A stretch of 5,377 bases of DNA. It comes from a bacterium (GTDB lineage Bacteria > Actinomycetota > Acidimicrobiia > Acidimicrobiales > Bin134). Shown one piece after another: positions 1 through 5,377 of the stretch. Within the stretch, counting starts at the first letter, position 1, and the number at the start of each line of letters is the position of its first letter. The notes below the pieces were generated by a model, which was not told the DNA's origin, made no database searches, and was given only the letters and a program-made list of their open reading frames with translations. The translations under genes and the position numbers were made by a program. The DNA is taken from positions 1-5,377 of the forward strand of contig JAPPKI010000335.1 in the NCBI GenBank assembly GCA_028820035.1, given 5' to 3'.

Positions 1-1
1 C

Positions 2-118
2 GCCTGGGCCGACGAGCCCTTCAACCTCATCCGACACCTTCGCCGCCTCATCCACATCTCCGTCGAGACCGCCCGAATCGTCAGCAGCCTCCCACCCTCA
101 CTGCCCCCATCCACCTAA
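2..118 (+). CDS. C-terminal fragment of an unidentified protein (5'-truncated by the window edge)
   Basis: The open frame runs from base 2 to a TAA at 116-118 and encodes 38 residues, AWADEPFNLIRHLRRL at the start and SSLPPSLPPST at the end. It looks coding because 32 of 38 codons end in G or C, like the genes downstream. It also ends in a clean stop before an AT-richer spacer. The visible part is a basic, probably amphipathic helix (about residues 8-30) followed by a Pro/Ser-rich tail. I do not recognise the family. A transposase tail or a small regulatory protein would both be compatible, but nothing visible supports either. The gene lies on the same strand as the HNH gene and is separated from it by 109 bp that contain a possible promoter, so the two need not be cotranscribed. 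Confidence 0.5.
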   Translation, partial: AWADEPFNLIRHLRRLIHISVETARIVSSLPPSLPPST

Positions 119-227
119 GTCCGCCAGCCAGCCTTCCAAGGAAAATGTCCCAGTTTTCTTAGAAAAGTGCGGCTGGATGGGCTTATTCGGAGGGTAGCTG
201 TCACTGGCAGAGTGTAGGATTACATGC
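119..227. other. Intergenic spacer upstream of the HNH gene
   Basis: This stretch is clearly less GC-rich than the flanking genes and has no credible ORF. It holds a small AT-rich inverted repeat, TTTTC-TTA-GAAAA, and CCAGCC/GGCTGG arms that could pair across about 40 nt. Neither is followed by a T tract, so I do not call a terminator. A purine-rich GGAGGG at 189-194 lies more than 30 nt from the ATG at 228 and is too far away to act as its ribosome binding site. A possible -10 element lies at 215-220. Confidence 0.5.
215..220 (+). promoter_or_regulatory. Possible -10 element (TAGGAT) for a leaderless HNH transcript
   Basis: TAGGAT fits the actinobacterial TANNNT -10 consensus. It ends 7 nt before the ATG at 228, which places the expected transcription start at the A of the start codon. 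No Shine-Dalgarno sequence lies at a usable distance from that ATG, which suits a leaderless mRNA. No convincing -35 hexamer is visible about 17 nt upstream. The element was called by eye from six bases, so it is only suggestive. Confidence 0.4.
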
Positions 228-1493
228 ATGGATTTAGGGCCATCTACCAGGGATAACAGCACTAGAGCTGCGGCCTGCATCCCGGTTGGGTGCGGGGCTG
301 CGGTGTGCGTTCCCGCGGTGGATTTAGCGGCGCTGTCTGAGTCTGAATTGTCTCAGCGTCTCGTGGGTTTGGGCCAGGCTGAGTCGGCCATTTCGGCCTT
401 GAAAGCCAAGACACTGTTGGCGCTGTCTGAGCGATCAGGCCAGGGCGCGGCCCGCCAAGCCGCCGTGGAGACCCTGGGCACATCCAACAGCCAGGCTCGG
501 AAAGAGTTGCTAGACGCAGAACGGCTCTCCAAAGCGGTTGAGACGGCCGAGGCGCTGCAAGCCGGCGAGATTCCCGCTGATCATGCCAAGCTGATCGCCC
601 GAGCCGCCTCTGAAGGACCGGTGGACGAAACCGCGCTGGTCGAGGCGGCCAAGACCGAAGACTTCGGGCAGTTCACCCGAACGCTGCGCGACCACCAATC
701 CGAACAGGCCTCCGACGGCGGCAGGTCATTGAGAGGCCGGCAACTCCAAAAGCGCAACTTCGGTATCCGCAAGTCACCACAAGATGGCATGTACGACGTA
801 TACGGACGTTTCGACCCCGAGGCAGGCAACAGGATCGAGGCCGCGCTAGCTGCTCAGGAGCGAAGAGTCCGAACCCAGCAAGACGGCGCCACAGAGACCA
901 CTTTCGGCCAGCGGATGGCCGACGCGCTGGAGCACCTCGTCTGCGCCGAGGCCGAGAACCGGCGCCCCCAGGGCACCAAGCTGATCTTGACCGCCGACTG
1001 GGACCAGATCAACCAGCAGATGACCGACGCCCGCCTGCTCGACGGAACCCCGCTCACGAAAGCAGAGGCGCTGCGTCTCGCCTGCGACGCCGACTTGCTT
1101 CCCAGCGTTTTCGACACGAAGTTCCAGACCCTCGACGTGGGCCGCAAAGCCCGCTCGGCCACCGAAACCCAGCGGGCCGCCCTCATAATCCGCGACAAGC
1201 ACTGCATTGGCTGCGGCAAGTCCGCCGTGTGGTGCGAAGCCCACCACATCGTCTCCTGGCAACAAGGCGGACCCACCGACATCGACAACCTCGTCTTGGT
1301 CTGCACCGCCTGCCACCACGACATCCACGACCGAAACTGGGCCGTTGTCAAATGCCCCTACACCGGGAAATACGAACTCCAACCCATGCTCGACCCCGAC
1401 CCTTTCACCGGTGGCTGCACCACAGGGCACCACAACAGGCCTCCACCCGGAGCCCTGGGAGTCCGCGAACCTCTACTGTTCAGCGCAGCCTGA
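228..1493 (+). CDS. DUF222 domain-containing HNH endonuclease-like protein
   Basis: This 421-residue protein has the two-part build of the actinobacterial DUF222/13E12-type family. A helical DUF222 region spans about residues 32-300 and includes the typical 'RFDPEAGNRIEAAL' segment at 194-207. An HNH nuclease module spans about 312-372. Visible HNH residues are the zinc ligands C326, C329, C359 and C362, the catalytic-type pair H339-H340 in CEAHHIVSW, N354 in DIDNLVLVC, and H367 in the closing HHDIH. The module therefore looks intact. Family members occur in many copies per genome. Their DNA target and role are not established, and proposals include mobile or homing-like behaviour. The ATG at 228 suits a leaderless start after TAGGAT (215-220). 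GTG codons at 303 and 318 are alternatives, because residues 1-30 carry rare codons (TTA, AGG, AGA), three cysteines spaced five apart (C17, C22, C27) and no recognisable domain. About 25 residues after the HNH helix form a Pro/Gly-rich tail. The helicase gene follows after 54 bp on the same strand. Confidence 0.9.
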   Translation: MDLGPSTRDNSTRAAACIPVGCGAAVCVPAVDLAALSESELSQRLVGLGQAESAISALKAKTLLALSERSGQGAARQAAVETLGTSNSQARKELLDAERLSKAVETAEALQAGEIPADHAKLIARAASEGPVDETALVEAAKTEDFGQFTRTLRDHQSEQASDGGRSLRGRQLQKRNFGIRKSPQDGMYDVYGRFDPEAGNRIEAALAAQERRVRTQQDGATETTFGQRMADALEHLVCAEAENRRPQGTKLILTADWDQINQQMTDARLLDGTPLTKAEALRLACDADLLPSVFDTKFQTLDVGRKARSATETQRAALIIRDKHCIGCGKSAVWCEAHHIVSWQQGGPTDIDNLVLVCTACHHDIHDRNWAVVKCPYTGKYELQPMLDPDPFTGGCTTGHHNRPPPGALGVREPLLFSAA

Positions 1494-1538
1494 ATTCCGA
1501 TTGGATTCAGGGAACCTGGCAAGTGTCACCGGTGTCGG

Positions 1539-1544
1539 TAGGTT
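1539..1544 (+). promoter_or_regulatory. Possible -10 element (TAGGTT) upstream of the helicase gene
   Basis: TAGGTT matches TANNNT and ends 6 nt before the GTG at 1551, the second of two adjacent in-frame GTG codons (1548 and 1551). The stretch before these codons is G-rich but has no proper Shine-Dalgarno sequence. A leaderless transcript starting at 1551 is therefore plausible. CTGGCA at 1516-1521 matches the -35 consensus TTGACA at four of six positions with 17-bp spacing. A perfect 8-bp palindrome, CACCGGTG (1527-1534), lies between the two elements and could be an operator or chance. The neighbouring HNH gene has the same arrangement. Confidence 0.35.
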
Positions 1545-1547
1545 GGG

Positions 1548-3053
1548 GTGGTGAGGATTTTGGCGTCGTCACTGGAGAGGCTGAACGAGCGGCAGCAGGC
1601 AGCGGTGGAAGCACCCGAGACGCCGCTGTGCATCCGGGCGGGGGCAGGCACCGGCAAGACCAGGGTGCTCACCCGCCGGATTGCCCACCAGTCTGAGATT
1701 GGGGCCATCGACCCCAAACGCACGCTGGCCCTAACGTTCACCCGCAAAGCGGCCGATGAGCTGCGAAGCCGCCTAGCTGGGATGGGGCTTAGGGGATCGG
1801 TGAGCGCGAGCACCTTCCACAGCGCAGCGTTTTCCCAGTTGCGCACCCGCTGGGCCGAGCGGGGGGTTCGACCCCCAGAACTGCTCCAAGACAAACGAGG
1901 CCTAGCGGCCAGGGCGGCGAAGCAGGCCGGAATGCGGCTGGCCAAGGCCGAGGTGCAGGACGCGGTGACCGAGATCGAATGGGCCAAGGCCCGCCGCATC
2001 ACCCCCGATGGCTACCCCGCCGCCGCAGCCAGCCATAACCGCTGGTCAGCCTTGGACCACGCAATGATCGTTGATCTCTACCAGCGATACGAGGCCGAGA
2101 AAACCAGGCGGCGGGTCGTGGATTTCGACGACCTGCTGATTCTGGCGCTGCGGGACCTGCACGACGACGCCGACTACGCGGAGGCCCGCCGCTGGAGCTA
2201 CCGGCACCTCTTCGTCGACGAGTTCCAAGACGTGAACAAGCTCCAGTTCGACTTACTGCGGGCCTGGCTGGGGGATCGCACCGACCTCTGTGCGGTGGGC
2301 GACCCCAACCAGGCCATCTACAGCTGGAACGGTGCTGACTCCGAATACATCGAGCGGTTTGGCGAATTGTTCGCGGGAGCAGAGGTGCTCGAACTGTTGG
2401 ACAACTATCGTTCCACCCCCCAGATCCTGGCCGCGGGCCGAGCAGTATTGCGCCCGGGGGCAGCGTCGCTGGTTTCCCACCGTCTCGACGGACCCCGGCC
2501 GACCGTGAGCACCCACGCCGACGACTTCGACGAGGCGGCCACCATCGCCCGTGCTCTGCGCGACGCCAAGGGGCCCGAGACGGCCTGGTCGTCGATGGCT
2601 GTGCTGGCCCGCACCAATGCCCAGACCGCCAAACTGGCGACCGCTCTGCGCCAGGCCGGAATTCCCTATCGGGTTCGAATCGACACCCATCGCACCGAAA
2701 CCGACGACGGTGCCAGCCTCCCCGATAGTGTCAGCCCCCCCGGTAGTGCCAGCCTCCCCGATAGTGTCAGCCCCCCAATCAGCGCCGACGCGGTGGATGT
2801 GGCCACTTTCCACGCCGCCAAGGGACTGGAATGGCCCATTGTCCATTTGGCTGGCCTCGAGCAGGGTCTGGTGCCCATCAGCTGGGCCCAGACACCACCC
2901 GAGATCGCGGAGGAGCGGCGGCTGCTCTACGTGGCCATCACCCGAGCCGAGCGCGAGCTGCATTGCCACTGGGCTTCGCGGCGGGCATTTGGGGACCGGA
3001 CCGCGGACCGCTCCCCCTCGCCGTATCTCAACAACATCCTCAGTTCGGTCTAG
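1548..3053 (+). CDS. Compact UvrD/PcrA-family SF1 DNA helicase (UvrD2-like, lacks the 2B subdomain)
   Basis: This is a predicted cytosolic ATP-dependent 3'-5' DNA translocase or helicase of 501 residues; UvrD and PcrA have about 720-750. All SF1A motifs are visible in order: Q motif LNERQQAAV (12-20), Walker A AGAGTGKT (31-38), Ia TLALTFTRKAADEL (59-72), TFHS (89-92), motif II VDEFQD (223-228), III GDPNQAIYSWNG (251-262), IV NYRST (286-290), V ATFHAAKGLEW (419-429), VI EERRLLYVAITRA (455-467). The wording around motifs V and VI (HAAKGLEW, GLVPIS) resembles actinobacterial UvrD2. However, there is no C-terminal HRDC domain and no tetracysteine, since only three cysteines occur in the whole protein. 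Between PYRVRI (373-378) and motif V there are only about 38 residues, where UvrD has a 2B subdomain of roughly 170. That gap holds a tandem hexapeptide repeat (388-411). The start is GTG at 1548 or 1551, because the Q motif lies too close for a later start. The stop codon overlaps that of the convergent antiporter gene. A DNA-repair role is inferred from the family. Confidence 0.9.
   Translation: MVRILASSLERLNERQQAAVEAPETPLCIRAGAGTGKTRVLTRRIAHQSEIGAIDPKRTLALTFTRKAADELRSRLAGMGLRGSVSASTFHSAAFSQLRTRWAERGVRPPELLQDKRGLAARAAKQAGMRLAKAEVQDAVTEIEWAKARRITPDGYPAAAASHNRWSALDHAMIVDLYQRYEAEKTRRRVVDFDDLLILALRDLHDDADYAEARRWSYRHLFVDEFQDVNKLQFDLLRAWLGDRTDLCAVGDPNQAIYSWNGADSEYIERFGELFAGAEVLELLDNYRSTPQILAAGRAVLRPGAASLVSHRLDGPRPTVSTHADDFDEAATIARALRDAKGPETAWSSMAVLARTNAQTAKLATALRQAGIPYRVRIDTHRTETDDGASLPDSVSPPGSASLPDSVSPPISADAVDVATFHAAKGLEWPIVHLAGLEQGLVPISWAQTPPEIAEERRLLYVAITRAERELHCHWASRRAFGDRTADRSPSPYLNNILSSV
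2709..2780 (+). repeat. Four tandem 18-nt repeats inside the helicase gene
   Basis: Four in-frame 18-nt units occupy 2709-2726, 2727-2744, 2745-2762 and 2763-2780. Units 1 and 3 follow GGTGCCAGCCTCCCCGAT with one difference, A for G at the first base. Units 2 and 4 share AGTGTCAGCCCCCC and then diverge. The higher-order period is therefore 36 nt, and a 31-nt stretch is exactly duplicated (2710-2740 and 2746-2776). The units encode GASLPD, SVSPPG, SASLPD and SVSPPI, a flexible Ser/Pro-rich linker between motif IV and motif V. A run of seven C at 2735-2741 and one of six at 2771-2776 lie within it. A unit gain or loss would keep the frame, but a one-base slip in the C run would cut the protein off before motifs V and VI. 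Confidence 0.9.
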
Positions 3054-5200
3054 AGGTCGAAGGGGATGAGCACCACAACCACGGTGGCGTCGCAGTCCCG
3101 GAGCACCTGCTCCACACGGTGGCCCAGGAAGGGGCGATCTCCAACCCGGCGGAGGTTGGCACCCATGACCACCAGATCAGCTTCTATGTCCCGTGCCAGC
3201 TTCAATATCTCATCGGCCGGAGAGGTGCCGTCCATGACTACCGTCTGGGTTGTTGCCCCTAGCTCATGGGCGAGCGTCTCGGCTTGGGCTACCACCTGCA
3301 CCCCGACGATGGAACCGCTGCGGGCAATCATCCGGCGGCTGAACAGAGACGGCAGCCCTGCGGGTTCGCTCCTAATGGTATTGACGTGGGTGAGGTGTAG
3401 TTCGGTGCCGAGTTGGGCGCTGAGGTTGAAGGCCACCTCCTGGGCGGCCCGCGACACCGGGCTACCGGTTACCGGCACCACCGCCCGGCTATACGCCCCT
3501 GGCAGTGGGCGGTCTTGGTTCCTCGCCCGGCGCACCACCACCACCGGTATGGGGCTCTCCGACAGAACCCCATCTACCAGGGGTGAGATTACCTGCATGG
3601 TGTCGGCGTAGTCCTGAGCACCCAGCCCGATAACGCCGAACCCCAGCCGACTCTCATCAATGATGGCTCGAACCGGGTCGTCATGGCGCACCCGGCGGTG
3701 CTCCAAAGCCCGGTCGTGCAGCACGTTGCGCAGCGGCGTGATGTCCACTTCAGCGTCTCGGTCGCCCACAGTGAGCACGGTGGCCCCGGCCTCGATCGGC
3801 CAAGCGAAGTGCAGTATTTGGGCCGCGGCAATCGACTCAGGGCCGCCGCGGCTGGGCAGCAGCAGCCTTGACGTCCGCACCACCAGATTGCGGCTCAGCG
3901 CCTGCTCCCGGCCCAGCCGCTCCTGCTCGTCTGGGGTTCCCTGCCAGTTGTTCACCACTCCCCGCAGGGTGGCCGAGGCGAACAGCGAAGTGAGCACCGG
4001 CACCAGCACGATCACCGAGAAAGCAGTGGGGCTGAACACACCGACGCTCAATCCCACCGTGGCAATGACGATCTCGAGGGTCCCTCGGGCGTTCAGTCCT
4101 GCGCCCAAGGCCAGTCCCGCCCGGTGGGTGCGGCCCGCGAGGCGGGCGCCGCCGTAGGCCCCGGCAAACTTGAAGACGATCGCCACCGCAAGCACGATCA
4201 AGGCCCACCAAAGGGCCTCGGCGTTGTTCAACAAGCGGAGATCTACCTGCAAGCCGGCGGTGGCGAAGAATACCGGTGCGAACAAGGCGTTGGTCAGGCC
4301 TTCGAGGTGGTGAATCACGTCCTCGTGCTGGAATCGGGACCGGTGCAGCACCACCCCGGCGACAAACGCCCCCAACACCGCTTCCACCTTCAGCCACTCA
4401 GTGGCCACTCCGAATCCCAGCATGGTCACTATGGCCACGCCCAGTGCCGCGGCCAGACTGCCCCCAGTGCGCCGCACCTGCCGCAACAGCAAGTCCACCA
4501 AGCGCTGGCCCACTGTCAGTGCCAACACCCCGAATGCCGCAATCCCCCCCAGTGTGACCAGCACCTGCCCGGCCGACACTCCGCCTGAGGTGGCCAAGCC
4601 GGTGAACACGCCCAACAAGATCCAGCCGACCACATCGTTGGCCATGCCCGCGGCCACGGTGATCTGGCCGAAGTCCCGGCGCATCAGGCCCAGTTCGCTC
4701 AGGATCTTGGCAACCACCGCCAATGAAGACACGGCGAGCGCCAGGGCCACGAACAGCGTGAACGTGAGCCGTTCAGCATCCTCGCCCAAGAACAGGGAGG
4801 GCAGCAGCAGGCCGACCACAATGCCGCCGATCAGCGGCACCACAAGGCTGCCCGCGGTAACCAGCAGTGCAGACCGCCCCAGCTTGGTGATGAGCCCCAA
4901 GTCGGTCTCGAAACCGGTCACCACCAACAGCAGGGCCACCCCCACCCAGCTAACGGCGGCGAGCAAGGTCCATTGCGCGCCCTGGCCGATCTCCGGCAAG
5001 AACCACTCGAAGCCCGACTTCCACACCACCCCGAACACCGACGGCCCCAGCACCAGACCAGCCAGGAGCGCTCCCACCACCGAGGGCAACCCCACTCTTC
5101 TCATCACCAGACCGAAGAGATGGGACACAGCCACCAACACCAGGATGTTGACCCAAAAGACCAGGAGGTCGAACCCTCCCGTTTCAGCGGCAAATACCAT
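3050..5200 (-). CDS. CPA2-type (Kef/CHX-like) monovalent cation/proton antiporter with two C-terminal USP domains
   Basis: This inner-membrane protein is predicted to exchange K+ or Na+ for H+; the ion cannot be told from sequence. It has 716 residues from the ATG at 5200. Residues 14-410 contain about 13 hydrophobic segments. Family signs are an Asn-Asp pair (N188-D189) in AAGMANDVVGWILL, FFATAGLQVDL (311-321), and the basic motif GLNARGTLEIVI with R372. The Asn-Asp pair resembles plant CHX exchangers and other electroneutral types rather than the Asp-Asp of NapA-like antiporters. Two universal-stress-protein-like domains follow, about 437-558 (degenerate) and 569-711. The second ends in DLVVMGANLRRVGDRPFLG, a variant of the usual Gly-rich nucleotide-binding loop, so ATP binding is uncertain. 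The ATG at 5200 is preferred because GAGG lies 5 nt before it. A GTG at 5215 would add five residues and overlap the upstream xth stop by 8 nt. Either start suggests an operon with xth. The stop codon (3050-3052) overlaps the convergent helicase stop. Confidence 0.9.
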   Translation of the reverse strand: MVFAAETGGFDLLVFWVNILVLVAVSHLFGLVMRRVGLPSVVGALLAGLVLGPSVFGVVWKSGFEWFLPEIGQGAQWTLLAAVSWVGVALLLVVTGFETDLGLITKLGRSALLVTAGSLVVPLIGGIVVGLLLPSLFLGEDAERLTFTLFVALALAVSSLAVVAKILSELGLMRRDFGQITVAAGMANDVVGWILLGVFTGLATSGGVSAGQVLVTLGGIAAFGVLALTVGQRLVDLLLRQVRRTGGSLAAALGVAIVTMLGFGVATEWLKVEAVLGAFVAGVVLHRSRFQHEDVIHHLEGLTNALFAPVFFATAGLQVDLRLLNNAEALWWALIVLAVAIVFKFAGAYGGARLAGRTHRAGLALGAGLNARGTLEIVIATVGLSVGVFSPTAFSVIVLVPVLTSLFASATLRGVVNNWQGTPDEQERLGREQALSRNLVVRTSRLLLPSRGGPESIAAAQILHFAWPIEAGATVLTVGDRDAEVDITPLRNVLHDRALEHRRVRHDDPVRAIIDESRLGFGVIGLGAQDYADTMQVISPLVDGVLSESPIPVVVVRRARNQDRPLPGAYSRAVVPVTGSPVSRAAQEVAFNLSAQLGTELHLTHVNTIRSEPAGLPSLFSRRMIARSGSIVGVQVVAQAETLAHELGATTQTVVMDGTSPADEILKLARDIEADLVVMGANLRRVGDRPFLGHRVEQVLRDCDATVVVVLIPFDL

Positions 5201-5205
5201 CGCGG

Positions 5206-5209
5206 CCTC
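5206..5209 (-). promoter_or_regulatory. Shine-Dalgarno GAGG deciding the antiporter start
   Basis: On the minus strand the sequence reads TGAGG-CCGCG-ATG. GAGG at 5209-5206 sits 5 nt before the ATG at 5200 and overlaps the TGA stop of xth (5210-5208). Ribosomes finishing xth could reinitiate here, which would couple translation of the two genes. The GTG at 5215 has only a weak AGGG stretch directly upstream. Confidence 0.5.
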
Positions 5210-5377
5210 AGGCACCCCTGGCAGCTTCGTCCCAGTCGAAGTCGACCACCACCGGGGCGTGGTCCGATGGCTTCTCCCCTTTGCGGGCGTTGCGGTCCAT
5301 GAGCACCGTGGTCACCTGTTGGGCCAGCGGCTCGGTGGCCATCACCATGTCGATGCGCATTCCCTGGCGCTTGTGGA
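5208..5377 (-). CDS. xth: Exodeoxyribonuclease III, C-terminal part (5' end outside the window)
   Basis: The minus-strand frame from the window edge to TGA at 5210-5208 encodes 55 complete residues. It starts HKRQGMRIDMVMATEPLA and contains EKPSDHAPVVVDFDW near the end. The RID segment and the SDHAPV motif, with its catalytic Asp-His pair, are hallmarks of the C-terminus of exonuclease III in the endonuclease/exonuclease/phosphatase fold. E. coli XthA has a closely similar RIDLLLAS and EKPSDHAPV. The enzyme cuts 5' of abasic sites and trims 3' blocking groups in base-excision repair of oxidative damage. Only about a fifth of the protein is present, so the N-terminal active-site residues cannot be checked. 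The antiporter gene starts 7 nt downstream on the same strand, which suggests one transcript. Confidence 0.88.
   Translation of the reverse strand, partial: HKRQGMRIDMVMATEPLAQQVTTVLMDRNARKGEKPSDHAPVVVDFDWDEAARGA

Noticed and set aside
98..280. Minus-strand 60-codon open frame across the spacer before the HNH gene
   Set aside because: It overlaps both neighbours' coding ends, has no recognisable domain, and its region looks non-coding in base composition.
846..1433. Long minus-strand open frame (195 codons) opposite the HNH gene
   Set aside because: It is an antisense shadow produced by high-GC codon bias. The plus strand encodes a clear DUF222/HNH protein, and the shadow shows no domain motif.
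2384..2396. TCGAAC-like sequence considered as a LexA/SOS box for the helicase
   Set aside because: It lies deep inside the coding region, and the second half-site does not match the actinobacterial consensus.
2253..2969. Minus-strand open frame (238 codons) opposite the helicase
   Set aside because: It lies opposite helicase motifs III-VI and carries no recognisable motif. Its apparent GGADTIGEAGT repeats are only the reverse reading of the 18-nt tandem repeat.
2991..3016. GGGGA...TCCCC inverted repeat near the 3' end of the helicase, considered as a terminator for the antiporter transcript
   Set aside because: The stem has only five pairs with a 16-nt loop, no T tract follows on either strand, and it lies within coding sequence.
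3100..3113. GGAGC-ACCT-GCTCC hairpin just after the helicase stop, considered as a helicase terminator
   Set aside because: The stem is short, there is no T tract, and it encodes ordinary residues (VEQVLRD region) of the antiporter's last USP domain.
3837..4397. Second minus-strand frame inside the antiporter gene (186 codons)
   Set aside because: The translation is Arg/Gly/Pro-rich out-of-frame sequence with no membrane segments. The main frame shows conserved CPA2 motifs there.

Overview
The window is about 5.4 kb of GC-rich, densely coding bacterial DNA. Three things point to an actinobacterium (Actinomycetota): a DUF222/HNH protein of the kind found in many copies in that phylum, a UvrD2-like helicase, and possible leaderless start signals (TANNNT placed 6-7 nt before the start codon). 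Acidimicrobiia is a reasonable guess from these features, but the sequence alone cannot prove it.

Layout. Positions 1-118 hold the C-terminal end of an unidentified plus-strand gene. A spacer of about 110 bp follows. Next comes a DUF222/HNH nuclease-like gene (228-1493, plus), and after 54 bp a compact SF1 helicase gene (1548-3053, plus). On the minus strand, a monovalent cation/proton antiporter of the CPA2/Kef/CHX kind with two C-terminal universal-stress-protein domains runs from 5200 down to 3050. Upstream of it on the same strand is the 3' end of an exodeoxyribonuclease III gene (5377 to 5208). The helicase and antiporter genes converge, and their stop codons overlap inside one CTAG. The exonuclease and antiporter genes are 7 nt apart (8 nt overlapping if an upstream GTG is used), so they probably form an operon.

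Function. Three of the five genes act on DNA: the HNH protein, the helicase and exonuclease III. The fourth recognised gene is a membrane transporter with stress-sensor domains. Nothing in the window shows that the two strands form one system. The xth-antiporter pair could be a stress-response pairing, but this is inference.

The most unusual feature is the helicase. All SF1A motor motifs are present, but the 2B subdomain is absent. A short linker built from four tandem 18-nt/6-aa repeats, containing a run of seven C, sits in its place. No CRISPR array, tRNA, rRNA, insertion sequence or att site was seen.
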